Below, in pieces: positions 1-11,009 of a stretch of DNA of 64,000 nucleotides (position 1 is the stretch's first letter; each line of letters opens with the position of its first letter). A program made the position numbers and the translations under genes. The DNA is taken from NCBI GenBank assembly GCA_008828725.1, contig MEHQ01002044.1:259839-323838 (forward strand), written 5' to 3'. The notes beneath the pieces are model-generated. The model did not search any database and was not told where the DNA came from. It was given only the letters and a program-made list of their open reading frames with translations. Origin of the DNA: Saccharina japonica (Eukaryota > Sar > Phaeophyceae > Laminariales > Laminariaceae).

Positions 1-320
1 TTACCGAAGTGTCGGGTATCGGTATTGAAAAAGTACCGAACTTACCGAAGTGTCCGGTACCGGTATTGAAAAAATACCGAACTTACCGAAGTGTCGGGTA
101 CCGGTATTGAAAAAATACCGAACTTACCGAAGTGTCGGGTACCGGTATTGAAAAAATACCGAACTTACCGAAGTGTCGGGTACCGGTATTGGAAAAATAC
201 CGAACTTACCGAAGTGTCGGGTACCGGTATTGGAAAAATACCGAACTTACCGAAGTGTCGGGTACCGGTATTGGAAAAATACCGAACTTACCGAGTGTCA
301 GGTACCGGTATTTACCGAGG
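1..320. repeat. 41-bp minisatellite array, block 1
   Basis: Head-to-tail copies of a unit of about 41 bp built around TACCGAACTTACCGAAGTG and GGGTACCGGTATTG, differing by occasional substitutions such as GAAAAA versus GGAAAA. The unit is not a multiple of three, so each frame stays open by cycling and gives spurious short ORFs. The array runs off the left edge. It ends in a degenerate stretch rich in GGTACGTACC up to about 370. Confidence 0.95.
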
Positions 321-379
321 AAATACCCCCGGTATACTTCGGTACGTACCCTTGTTACCGAACATACCCTAAAATAAAT

Positions 380-1190
380 GTGTAGGTACTTGTAGCAACA
401 GCAAACAGATGGCGGCGCCAATGACGGAGAAAATGACATTGCTGCCGCCGCCATCCCAACCACGTATAATAGCAATCGGAAGCACGGTTAGCAGCAGTAG
501 TACCAGCCCCAGCAAGAGCAACAACAGAACACAGTAGCAGAGGGGCAGAAGCAGCAGCTCCAACTTGGGCAATGCGCTGCTGCTGTGGGCTCTACTGTAT
601 ATTTGATACAGTTCACGCGTACCACTGCCATCGAGTGCTACGCTTGAAGCCCGTTCTATACCCCAATCTCCCAACGTCGAAGCTCGGCATACAGTTTAGA
701 TCATCGGCCACCTCGCGTAGTGCTGCTGCAGCTGCTGCTGGTACATCACTGTTTGAATACAATTAGAGCAGCGATGGATTCGAGATGTCGCGTTGAAGTC
801 CGTACATAGGATGCATGATACGAGTACTTTATCAGGTGAGTAGTCGGAGCTTCTCGCACTACACGAGGCTGCGCAGAGCGTGCCATAGCACCGCCTCGGC
901 GGCGCCTCGAACCCCACCGGCGCGACTTGGTGATAATATTATCTATCCTTTCGTTCCGTACTCTCAGCGATTGTTATGTTGTGTCTGCAGCCGTTCATGG
1001 TGGGTGTGAGATGAGTGCGTTGTGTCACCCCAAAGCCAAGGACCAGATGGATACATGAATGTAGAGAAGACTGCTGCTGCTGCCACAAATAAACACCAGG
1101 TACCTTGTACAATGTCATAATGTGTGTCCGTATTGCATACATACCCGATTCCCCGGTATCGAGGCCGCACCGATCACCGCCGGTATTGTG
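380..1190. other. Stretch without a recognisable gene
   Basis: Between the two minisatellite blocks. It contains interrupted CAG/CTG-rich patches (about 485-590 and 715-745) and short ORFs without coding character. An error-rich copy of the same stretch lies at about 3440-4230. I see no splice-supported exon. Confidence 0.5.
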
Positions 1191-1225
1191 GTCGAGGGTA
1201 TACCGGTACCCGGGGTATGTTCGGG

Positions 1226-1745
1226 TATGCGTACCGAACTTACCGAAGTGTCGGGTACCGGTATTGGAAAAGTACCGAACTTACCGAAGTGTCGGGTACC
1301 GGTATTGGAAAAGTACCGAACTTACCGAAGTGTAGGGTACCGGTATCGAAACAATACCGAACTTACCGAAGTGTCGGGTACCGGTATTGAAAAAGTACCG
1401 AACTTACCGAAGTGATCGGTAGGGTATCGAGCCCGGTACCGAACAAATACCGGTACCCCCGGTATTGCGGTCGAGGGTATACCGGTACCTGGGGTATATT
1501 TGGGCGGGCGTACCGAACTTACCGAAGTGTCGGGTACCGGTATTGGAAAAATACCGAACTTACCGAAGTGTCGGGTACCGGTATTGAAAAAATACCGAAC
1601 TTACCGAAGAGTCGGGTACCGGTATCGAGGCCATACCGAACTTACCGAAGTGTCGGGTACCGGTATCGATGCCATACCGAACTTACCGAAGTGTCGGGTA
1701 CCGGTATTTACCGAGAAAATACCCCCGGTACAGTTCGGTACGTAC
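1226..1745. repeat. 41-bp minisatellite array, block 2
   Basis: Two runs of the same 41-bp unit as block 1, interrupted at about 1412-1505 by GGTATACCGGTACC-rich sequence. A stretch from about 1140 to 1220 carries the same GGTACC/GGTATACC words. Later units show a variant linker (ATCGAGGCC, ATCGATGCC). An error-rich copy lies at about 4310-4770. Confidence 0.95.
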
Positions 1746-2097
1746 CCTACCGAACATACCTTTGAAATATTGCTAGTGATAATAGGGAAAATATGTTTTT
1801 TGTTTTTTTTCGTGTACCGTAGGACTAGTATTAATACAGTACCTGCTAGCTTTTTGGCGTGGGGGCTGTCCTTGTTTTGCGCTCTGCGGTTCCTTCGCGA
1901 CCACTGTTATCATAAGGCTATTAATAGCAGCAGCAATGGCTGGAGCACCATATTGATAGTAATGTTTTGGTATACGTGCTTGGTGTGCAAAACGTGTCTG
2001 GTGATCGATAGATAAAGCGTACCTATCGGCTTGCTCTCGATAGATAACGCGTACCTATCGGCTTGGTATTGAGGGCACGCACCAGCAGACCAGGCAG

Positions 2098-2170
<73 letters not shown>

Positions 2171-2172
2171 CT
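2098..2172. repeat. (GCTT)n microsatellite
   Basis: About 18 perfect tandem copies of GCTT. The duplicated noisy copy at about 5161-5197 has roughly half that length, as expected for error-prone reads over a microsatellite. Confidence 0.97.
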
Positions 2173-2462
2173 CGGCGTCTGGTGGCCCTTTGTTGGATGT
2201 TTAGTGCGGGCGAGCTTCTGACAAAACATGTTTTAATGTTGCATGCGGACTTGCGAGCTTTTGAAAAACACGTTTTTAGTGTTGCAGACTCTCACGCCGT
2301 CGGCTGATGTTACACCTGGTATACTTGAAAAAAAATAAAAAAATAAACAGGCTTTAACAAGCACCTTGGGTGACAAAAGTACATGTCAAGGGCACGGCGC
2401 AATAACTCAGTACGTACGTAGCTGAAGCGTATTGCCTTTTTTTTGTGTGTTACCCGCGGCAG

Positions 2463-3173
2463 GCGGAGACCACGTTCGGTCTTTTAAGATGGACCCACAG
2501 GTATTCGCTGGCTCTAAGCCGGAGCAGCGTGCAATGGACGCTAGAGACGGCAGCCTGGCACACTTCGTGTACACTCGGGATGGGGACAACGGGGGGCTGA
2601 TCTACTGGCTGGGGACTCGAAGGTGAGGTGCAGCGTGTTTACCGAAGCGATTCGGGTACGTAGCCAAGGGTGTTTCAAAATTGTGTAGTGTCGGCAAAGC
2701 GACGTCCCACCCTACGAAAGGGATTGTTGGGGTTTTTTGGAAGTGTCACCATGGGCTAGATTGTGGCAATGACCTAAAAGGTGAAATCAACAAACATCAA
2801 CAACATCGTAGTTGGAGAAGTCTGTCTGGTATTGGTGCTGTGTTGGGCCTAAATCGGGTCGGCGTGTTCCCCGCCCCTGTCATCCATATGCAAGTCCGCC
2901 TCATAGGCGGTTCTTGGTGGGATGCAGCTCACCCTTCATGAGACTCGCTGCACACCTCACGGCGCTTCGCGCTTGGTGCTAGCAATGTCTGCCTGGTCGG
3001 TCAAAACCGGACATGCTCCGTCCCGGCATTGTAGGGATGCGAGGCTCGCTACGGCCATACGACTACGGCCATGCATGAATATGAAGTACACCCCCCCCGA
3101 CCTCCTACAAACCCGCTCATTCTCCGACCCCCCCCCCCCCCCCCCCCCCNNNNNNNNNNNNNNNNNNNNNNNN

Positions 3174-3234
<61 letters not shown>

Positions 3235-4828
3235 AAAAAAAAAAAAAACAAAAAAAAAAAAAAAATTACCGAACCTTACCGAAGTGTCGCCGTACCGGTA
3301 TTGCGAAATACCGGACTTACGAGTGTCGGGCTACCGGTATTGGAAAAACCGAACTTACGCGAGTGTCAGCGTACCGATTTACCGAGCGAAATACCCCGCC
3401 GGTCATACTTCGGTACGCTACCGCTTGTTACGAACATACCTAAAATAAATGTGTAGGTACTATGTAGCAAGCAGCCAAAAGATTGGCGGCCGCAATGACG
3501 GAGAAAATGTGACATTGCTGCCGCCCGCATCCAACCACGTTATAATAGCAATCCGAAGCACGGTTAGCAGCAGTAGTACGGCACCCAGAAGAGCAACAAC
3601 AGACACGAGTAGCAGAGGGGCAGAAGCAGCAGCTCCAACTTGGGCAATGCACTGTGCTGTGGCCTCTACTGTATATTTGATACAGTTACTGCGTACCACT
3701 GCCATCGAGTGCTACGCTTGAAAGCCGTTCTATCCGATTCCCAACGTCGAAGCTCGGCATACAGTTTAAGATAATCGGCCCTCGCGTAGTGCTGCTTGCA
3801 GCTGCTGCTGGCTACATCACTGTTTGAATACAATTAGAGCAGCTGATGGATTCGAGATGTCGCGTGAAGTCCGTACATAGGATGGCATGAACGGATACTT
3901 TATCCAGTGGAGTAGTCGGAGCTTCTTCGCCACTACACGAGTCTGCGCGAGCGTGCCATAGCAAGCCTTCGGCGGCGCCTCGAACTCCCGAGCGCGACTT
4001 GGTGATAATTATATCTATCCTTTCGCTTCCGTACTCTTCAGCGATGTTATGTTGTGTCTGCACCGTTCATGGTGGGTGTGAGTATGAGTGCGGTTGTGCA
4101 CCCAAAGCCAAGGACAGATGGATAGCATGAATGTAAGAGAAGACTGCTTGCTCTGCGCAAATTAAAGCACCCAGGTACCTGTGTAAGCAATGTCATAGAT
4201 GTGTGTCCGTATTGCATACATGAACCGATTCCCGGTATCGAGCCGCACCGATCACCGGCGGTATTTGTGCGTCGACGGGTATACCGCCGTACCGCCGGGT
4301 ATGTTGCGGTATGCGTACCGAACTTAACGCGAGTGTCGAGGTACCGGTATTGGAAAAGTACGGAACTTACCGAAGGTCGGTACCGGTATTGCGAAAAGTA
4401 CCGAACTTACGAAGTGTAGGGTACCGGGTATCGAAAAGATACGAACTTCACCGAAGTGTCGGGTACCGAGCTACGAAAAAATTACGCGGACTTACGAGTG
4501 ATCGGTAGGTGTATCGAGCCGGTACCGAACAATACCGGTACCCCGGTATTGCGTCGAGGTATACGGTACTGGATATGGCGATAACTCGTTGGACGGTGGA
4601 AATACCGAACTTACCGAAGTGTCGGTACGGTATGAAATACGAAGCTTACAATGTGCCTAACGGTATAAACGAACTTACCGAAGAGTTCGGTAGCCGGTAT
4701 CGAGGCCATACCGAACTTACCGAGGTCGGTACCGTATTTACGAGAAATCCCCGCGTACAGTTCGGATAACGTACCCTACGAAACATACCTTTGAAAATTG
4801 GCTAGTGGTATAGGGAAAATATTTTTTT

Positions 4829-4865
<37 letters not shown>

Positions 4866-7800
4866 CTACCTAGACTAGTATTAAAATACAGTACCTTTGC
4901 TAGCTTTTGTGCGTGGGGGCTGCTCCTTGTTTGGCGCTCTGCAGGTTCTTCGCGAACCAGCTGTTTACATAAGGCAATTAATAGCAGGCAGCAATGGCCT
5001 GAGCACATATTGATAGTAATGTTTGGTATAACGTGCGTTGGTGGTGCAAACGCTGTCTGGTGATGCGATAGATAAGCGTACCCTATCGGCTTGCTCTCGC
5101 GATAACGCGCTAGCCTATCGCGCCTTGGTATTGAGGCACGCAACGCAGCAGAGCAGGCAGTTTGCTTGCTTGCTTGCTTGTTGCTTGCTTGCTTGCTCTC
5201 GGCGTCTGGTGCCCTTTGTGCATGTTTAGTGCGGGCGAGCCTTCTGACAAGAAGCATTGTTTATAATGCTTGGGCTGCGACTTTGGGAGCTTTCTGAACA
5301 CACGTTTTAGTGTTGCAGACTCTCACGCCGGTCGTGCTGATGTTACACGCTCCGTTAATACTGAAAAAAATAAAAAATAAACAGGCTTTAACAAGCACTG
5401 GTGACAAGTAGATGTCAGGCACGGCGCAATAACTCGTACGTACAGTAGCTGAGCGTATTGCCTTTTTTTTGTTGTGTTACCCGCGCGCAGGCGAGACCAG
5501 TTCGGTCTGTTAAGATGGACCAGCAGGTATTCGTGGCTCTAAGCCGGAGGGCACGCTGGCAATGCGACGCTGAGACGGCAGCTGGCACAACTTTCGTGTA
5601 CACTCGGGATGCCGGGCACGGGGGGCTGCATCTACTGGCGCTGGGCGATCGAAGTGAGGCTGCAGCGTGTTTAGCGTAGCGATTCGGTAGCGTAGCGGAA
5701 GGGTGTTTCAAAATTGGTGTAGTGTCGCATAAGCGACGGTCGCACCTCGAAAGGGATTGTGGGTTTTTTGGAAGTGCTCACCATGGGCTAGATTGTGGCA
5801 TGACACTAAAGGTGAAATCAACAAACTCAAAACATGCGTAGTGGAAGAAGTTCTGTCTCGTATTAGTGCTGTGTTTGGGTCTAAATCGGAGTCGGGTGTT
5901 CGCCGCGCTGTCATCCATATGCAAGTCCGCCTCATGGCGGTCTTGGCTGGGATGCAGCTCACCTTCATGAGACTTCGCTGCACACTCACGGCGCTTCGCG
6001 CTTGTGCTAGCAATGGTCTGCCCTGGTGCGATCAAAACGCGACATGCTCCGTCCTGCCGCATTGTAAGGGATGCGAGGCTCACGCTACGGCATACGACTA
6101 CGGCCATGCATGAAATATCGAAGCTTACACCCGCCCCCCGCCCGTTCATTCTCGACCCCCCCCCCCCCCTCCCAGACACACGCGAAAAAAGTTCGAAAAC
6201 CCGCACGACGCGGGCCTCGTATTCATCACCAGCTCCGGATTCAAGGAGGGCGCGGCGGCAACTCTTGTGTCTCGCAGAAGGGTAGCGTGCTCCACCACAG
6301 ACGAGGAGGGCAGCTGGATCTGCATCGACGTTGGCAGGGACCAGTGAGTAGTTCTTGCCCAAATGGACTGGGGTGTACCGGACGGAGACTATGAACCCTC
6401 TCCAACCCTTTTCCTTCTCCAAAAACGATCCTACTCTAATCCCGAGTGCTTTGTCCCCAAAACGAAGGTCCAGCGTCAAAGGGGTTTATAAGCTTCAGAG
6501 GCCAAAATGGATAAACCAGACGAAAATGGTTACACTACGCACATTTTTGGCCACGCGTATATAGCAACCTACGAGTAGCGCTGCTGGGTTATAGGGGATA
6601 CTGCACTTACTCTTTCGTTCTTACCATCCCCCCGTTTTTCAACACGATTTGTAAACAAACAAGTTCGGGGGTTCCCAGTGACGTATGATAGGAACTGGGA
6701 ATGGTTTGCCTAGCTAATTTCGATCCTATCGTATCAATTCATTCCCCCCGTTTTTCGACACAAATACTATTTCTAATCAAACCGTGGTACCAGAACTGAA
6801 CGGCAAGGAACAGTACAGCACCCTCGCGGCATTGTAGTTTTCGTGGTGCAGATTTCTCACCGTACGAGGCCCAAGGCGCTTGGTGAAACCGCGTTTCTCC
6901 ATTAGTATTCGGTCGTTGTGCCCGGGCCCGCAAACGGGCCAGGAGGGGGCATTTGTAAGCACATTTGAACACGTTTAAAACCTGTTTAAGCGCTTTTAAA
7001 CCCGTTTAAGCACGTTTAAGCGCTTTTAAGCACTTTTCCCCCCAAGGGTTTGCGTTTGAAGGCGAAGTACAGCCAGCGTTGAGAGTGCTTGGTTGACGGC
7101 ATGATAACCGTGCCCTGTCATGTTTTCATAGATGATAGCACTCTGTTTTGTTTTCTCGGTCTATGGTGCAGAGGAATGCACGGTGGTGCAATGTTTTTGC
7201 GAAACATGATTCAATGGTTATAATACTAACTGTGCTGGTACGACAATGTTGCCGTGCGCCGTCGCAACCTGTCTTGTTTTTCAGGAGTATGCAAGTTAGC
7301 CACTACTCGCTCTGCCACGGATCGGCCACAGACGGGTGTGACTTGGTCAACTGGGTGTGTGAGGGGTACGACTCTACCATCAAAATGTGAGGCGGGATGC
7401 TGTGGCCTTGTCGGCACACTCGACTTCGCAATTTGCTGATAAAGTACCTCGTTGTGGTGCAACTTGTGTTTGCCTCTCCTTCGTTCGCTTCGGTGCGTGT
7501 TGCTTAGCGTTAGGGTTGGGGTTTACGCGGGGAGTGGCAAGTTCGATACGGACACGTGCGTGCCGTGACACTCAAGTCGGAGATGGGGCGTTGATTTTTT
7601 TTTCGAACCCCGTGTGCAGGCGTTTTTTTCGTCCCACGTGTCAGCCGCAGATATGTGTGTGTGTAATTGAGCTCTACTGTAGGTTGGTATCTAAAAGTGT
7701 TTGTTAATGTTTGTACAATAGCAGCTACGCATTGTGCAGCGCGAGATGTATCATCGTTTTTGACGCAGCATCAAGCGCTACACACTTGGTGGAGCCTATG

Positions 7801-8913
7801 TCGTGACTACTGTAGACCATGGCGACGAGCTAATGCAAGACCAACAACAACGGCAACAACAACAACAACAACCAACAACGACAAACAATAACAACTGCAG
7901 CGGCCGAAACGCAGGTGTCTCTCTCGCAAGTGTCACCACTAACCACCTGGGTGTTGATCGTCCCCGCACTTGGTTGTGTCAGGTGGGTTATCGTGACGCA
8001 AGACGTGAGGGGCTCGCCTCCCTTCTTGAAGTCGCCTTATGGCGTGGGCACGTGGAAGGTGGACACCATGGGGAAGGCTTTCCGATTCCTGAGGCTTCGC
8101 AGCACTGGGGTCAATGGGAGGTGCGTGTCTTTTCGACAGTGTCGACGCTTGCTGAGGTTTACTACTATAGCAGCATAGCAGTGTCACCCAGCCAAATAAC
8201 GTGACGCGCGGAAGCACTCTGACACGTGTATGTCCTGCATCTTTCATGGTGAAGTGATAGCGAGTGTGTTCATGTGCCCACGGCAGCGTACATATACCGG
8301 TACTACAGTAGTAGAGGAGGGCCCCAATGGGTTGTTTTCGTCCTGTTCTGATCTTGTACGTCCGTTTCTTGTCTCTGGTAGTTCTGGTTTCGTCGATGCC
8401 GCAAGCATGCAGCCGGCCTGGTTGTGTGCTTCGGTCCACATGCCGTGAGCCTGGCACACAGCATGTTTGAACGTATGCTCGGCATGCACACGGCTGGACT
8501 GTGTCGGCATGCCGGAAGCCTGACTTACTGCATGCTTGAGCAGTGGAATTAACACCCCGTGGACTGCTATAACACAGCCTGCTTTGACTGCTTTGACACG
8601 GCGATGTAGGAAAATCTAGGTACTACTAGACTAGTTTTGCGCGCTGCACCACGCGGTACTACTGTATAATAGTATATACTCGCCACGGCGAACTCATACT
8701 TCGCACCCCGTCCTATGACGACGTTGCTTTGCTATCTGCACTGTCGTTGTAGTGATTGCTACCGTATGATAGTATATACCCGCCACGGCTAACTCGCACT
8801 TCTCACCCCGTCCTATGACGACGTTGCTTTGACATCTGCACCTCAGGTTGGGGCATGCGCTTGCGCTGTGCGCCATCGATCTCTACGGAAAGCTGTACGC
8901 CGACGATTCGTAG
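2463..8913 (+). CDS. Protein with C-terminal F5/8 type C (discoidin-like) domain, 3' exons
   Basis: Five exons join in phase: 2463-2622, 6176-6343, 7285-7386, 7983-8131 and 8847-8913, the last ending in TAG. All have AG acceptors, several after strong pyrimidine tracts, and GTGAG or GTGCG donors. The product reads NGGLIYWLGT, then FENPHDAGLVFITSSG, GSWICIDVG, HYSLCHG, TWKVD, FRFLRLRSTGVNG and CAIDLYG. This is the order of conserved blocks in the F5/8 type C-like domain found in BTB/POZ and HECT-type proteins (GxxYYLGT, NPHxxGxVxVxSS, WxxIDLG, YTLRHG, RxxRIxxTGxN, ELYG). That placement comes from memory of the family. The domain is usually an interaction module at the protein's end, as here. 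Upstream exons were not found and may lie left of the window. The first intron contains the assembly fault described at 3150-6175; without it the intron would be roughly 0.5 kb. The gene converges on the minus-strand gene ending at 11010. Confidence 0.72.
2880..3130 (+). repeat. Interspersed ~230-bp repeat, copy 1
   Basis: Begins near CATATGCAAGTCCGCCTCA and contains ATGCAGCTCACC, GGCGCTTCGCGCTTGGTG, TGTCTGCCTGGTCGG and GGCATTGTAGGGATGCGAG, then runs into a C-rich tail. Related copies are at 10150-10372 and 42850-43015, plus the noisy copy at about 5912-6170. It may be a SINE-like or structured element. I see no clear tRNA-type A/B boxes. Confidence 0.8.
3150..3173. other. Assembly gap (run of N)
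   Basis: Twenty-four N directly follow a run of about 20 C and precede a long poly-A run. The gap sits at a homopolymer where sequencing probably failed. Confidence 0.99.
3174..3265. repeat. Poly-A run, probably artefactual
   Basis: About 90 nt of A with three single C interruptions, between the N gap and the noisy duplicate. No matching run is seen at the corresponding place in the clean copy. It is best read as a read-end or gap-filling artefact. It creates a spurious poly-lysine ORF. Confidence 0.8.
3266..6170. other. Error-rich duplicate of ~250-3145 (likely uncorrected reads)
   Basis: This stretch follows the order of the first 3.1 kb almost word for word: minisatellite block 1 end, spacer, block 2, GCTT repeat, exon, interspersed repeat and C-run. 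It differs by very frequent single-base insertions and deletions scattered evenly through coding, spacer and repeat sequence alike. A real segmental duplication would show mostly substitutions and an indel load lower in exons. After the C-run at 6157-6170 the text becomes clean again and continues straight into an in-phase exon at 6176. I infer that an unpolished long-read contig end was scaffolded beside its own clean copy. Confidence 0.88.
5491..5653 (+). pseudogene. Corrupted copy of the first F5/8C-domain exon
   Basis: Matches the exon at 2463-2622, including the CAG acceptor and GTGAGG donor, but indels break the frame. The clean exon reads YTRDGDNGGLIYWLGT, while here only fragments such as FVYTRDAGHGGL survive. 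It lies inside the error-rich duplicate and is probably not a biological pseudogene. Confidence 0.85.
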
Positions 8914-11009
8914 CGTATACTGGTGTAACTACTAATGCTACTACTACTAGCTGCCACTGAATGTTAAGGCTAACGCTAACCATGCGCAGCGTGGTTGAGG
9001 TTGAGGCACACGAGCGGTAAAGCCAAGCCCTGCGTTTTGAGTCGATGTTGGTCATTGTTTTAGAAAGGAACTTTCTGATTGGTGCAAAATCTGTGGTCGA
9101 CCGGTATCGTCATCGTGGATCGGCTCGGTTCGGGTGGCGGGCAGAGTTACCCCTGCACAGACGTTGGTTGCACTGTGTATACTGCGAAGTAGCATTTTTT
9201 CTCGCTATCTCCGTAGTCTCTCACGCACGCGCCACCATTGCCGCCTCTACCTGTAATCGACCGTCGTCATTTGAGAGGCAGCGAGGTTACCGGACGGCCG
9301 TATGCTTTGTTTTTTTTGTCCGCGGGTCCGTGTTTGTTGGACTGGGCAAGATTGGGTCTCTTACCTCAAGGGCAAACGGAACGAAAAGGCCGTTTCCGAA
9401 TGGGATGTGGTGTTTTGACTAGTTCCACAGTTCCAGCACAGAAACCAGTTGGGTTGGAGATGGCACGCGATATTTCGTACTACGCCCTAAGCATCGATTC
9501 CGCGCAAGAAAGCTATACGTATGGAATGTGTTTATGTGTACGGTACGAGTACGGTAACGGTTATAAATACCTGGTTTAGCTCTAGAGTTGGAGCTTGAGC
9601 TGCAGGAAAAGTCAACAATCGGGTGCTGAAACAAAGCGGCGAACTGTTGCTGTGCGGCGACGCTATGCGCGATGTTATTTGGTGGTAATGCGATACGTTC
9701 TTCGCTGGTGCTTGATCCGTTGATACGAAATGCAAAGGAATACATGTCAGGTGCTCACTGCACCGAGTTAATATTTGTACAGCGAGTCAGGCATCCATCC
9801 TGGGGAGGCCCTGCCCTGTATCTCTCCTTACTCGTGGCTGTGAGCATCAAATGGTCAACAAGAGCCCCCCCCCACCGCATGACGCTGTAAAACACGCCAC
9901 TCGCTGCGTGAGCTAGACAACCAGGGTGCCGTTTTTTTTTTTTTTTTTTTTGGCGGTCACCAAAGCTGGCGGTCGAGTAGATCATTTGTGCGGGGTGGAG
10001 AATCTTTGCTCCGCACAAGGGGAATGGTCGTATCACGCAAGTATCACGTAGTGTTAATATGGTAAGGCATCCGCGAGGCAGTTACATAGTAAAACCCATT
10101 GCTGTCTCCGGAAGTGGCCACACCAGAAACTAAATTAACTCATTGAAGCTGTCGTCCATATGCAAGTCCGCCTCAGAGGTGGTTCTTAGCAGGATGCAGC
10201 TCACCCTCCAAGCGACTCGCCCAATACCTCACGGCGCTTCGCGCTTGGTGCAAGCAATGTCTGCCTGGTTGGTGAAAACCCAACGTGCTCCGTCCCGGCA
10301 TTGTAGGGATGCGAGGGTCTATGGTCATATGACTACGGCCGTGCACGACATGAGTACACCCCCCCCCACCGCATGATGTGTGGGAAGTGACTCAGAAACT
10401 ATATATATATACAAGTATTGGTACCTACCAAACTTATCTCCCGCTGTGCAACAATACGGCATGCCCTCGGTTGCGTAACACTATAAATAGCAATCACTCC
10501 ACTCCGACTCAAAACCCCTTTATGCTACTCCTATGATTCTTGTACCCTACTTCTATGATACGTGTAGCGTACTTTCTGTAATTACTTGTGTTGAACTTCG
10601 TATGATACTTAGCGTATAGCCTACTTTTACGACACCTGTAGCCTGTAGCCTACTTCCAAAAGGGCTATCGTGCCGCTCTACCTGAACCGTTACTCCAACA
10701 CAGGCAGCGTCGAATGCCATCCTTGATAACTTGATCTCTCGACACTTGTAGCCTACTCCCAATAGCAATATCGTGCCGCTCTCGCTGAACCGTTACTCCA
10801 GCACAGCGTCGAATGTCATCCTTGATAACTTTAACTTGATCTCTTCGGGAAGACCAACACTAAACCTATAAACTTACTGTACTATTAAGAGTCTACGTCT
10901 ACAGATTTATACCCACGGGCGAAATGCGATGCTGCAATGGGAACCACACTGGGCATCTTAACACCCATCACGCTTAGTCTAATCACCACATGGCAGCGGA
11001 CGGCGCGAA
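8914..11009. other. Intergenic region between convergent genes
   Basis: No exon with matching splice signals and coding composition is visible. It holds a duplicated ~120-bp motif around 8660-8720 and 8765-8840 (ACGGCGAACTC/ACGGCTAACTC, CACCCCGTCCTATGACGACG), a poly-T run near 9932-9950, an interspersed repeat copy at 10150-10372, and a second pair of related stretches near 10625-10700 and 10740-10815 (TATCGTGCCGCTCT, GAACCGTTACTCCA). The 3' ends of both flanking genes should lie here. Confidence 0.5.
10150..10372 (+). repeat. Interspersed ~230-bp repeat, copy 2
   Basis: Same order of words as the copy at 2880-3130: ATATGCAAGTCCGCCTCA, ATGCAGCTCACC, GGCGCTTCGCGCTTGGTG, GGCATTGTAGGGATGCGAG, ending in a C-run. 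The hairpin reads GTTGGTGAAAACCCAAC here versus GTCGGTGAAAACCCGAC in the copy at 42850. Confidence 0.88.

Noticed and set aside
1-320. CRISPR-like array
   Set aside because: Units are contiguous head-to-tail without unique spacers, in a eukaryotic nuclear context: a minisatellite.
91-385. Overlapping small proteins from the 41-bp repeats
   Set aside because: The unit is not a multiple of three and all frames are similarly open; no start context, splice sites or codon bias.
2922-3443. ORF with poly-lysine
   Set aside because: Produced by reading through the N gap and artefactual poly-A run.
5778-6479. 233-aa minus-strand ORF
   Set aside because: It bridges the noisy duplicate, the C-run and the antisense of the real plus-strand exon at 6176-6343.
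9045-9579. Two overlapping plus-strand ORFs (125 and 113 aa)
   Set aside because: No codon bias or splice signals; they follow the terminal exon of the discoidin-like gene and are likely 3' flank.
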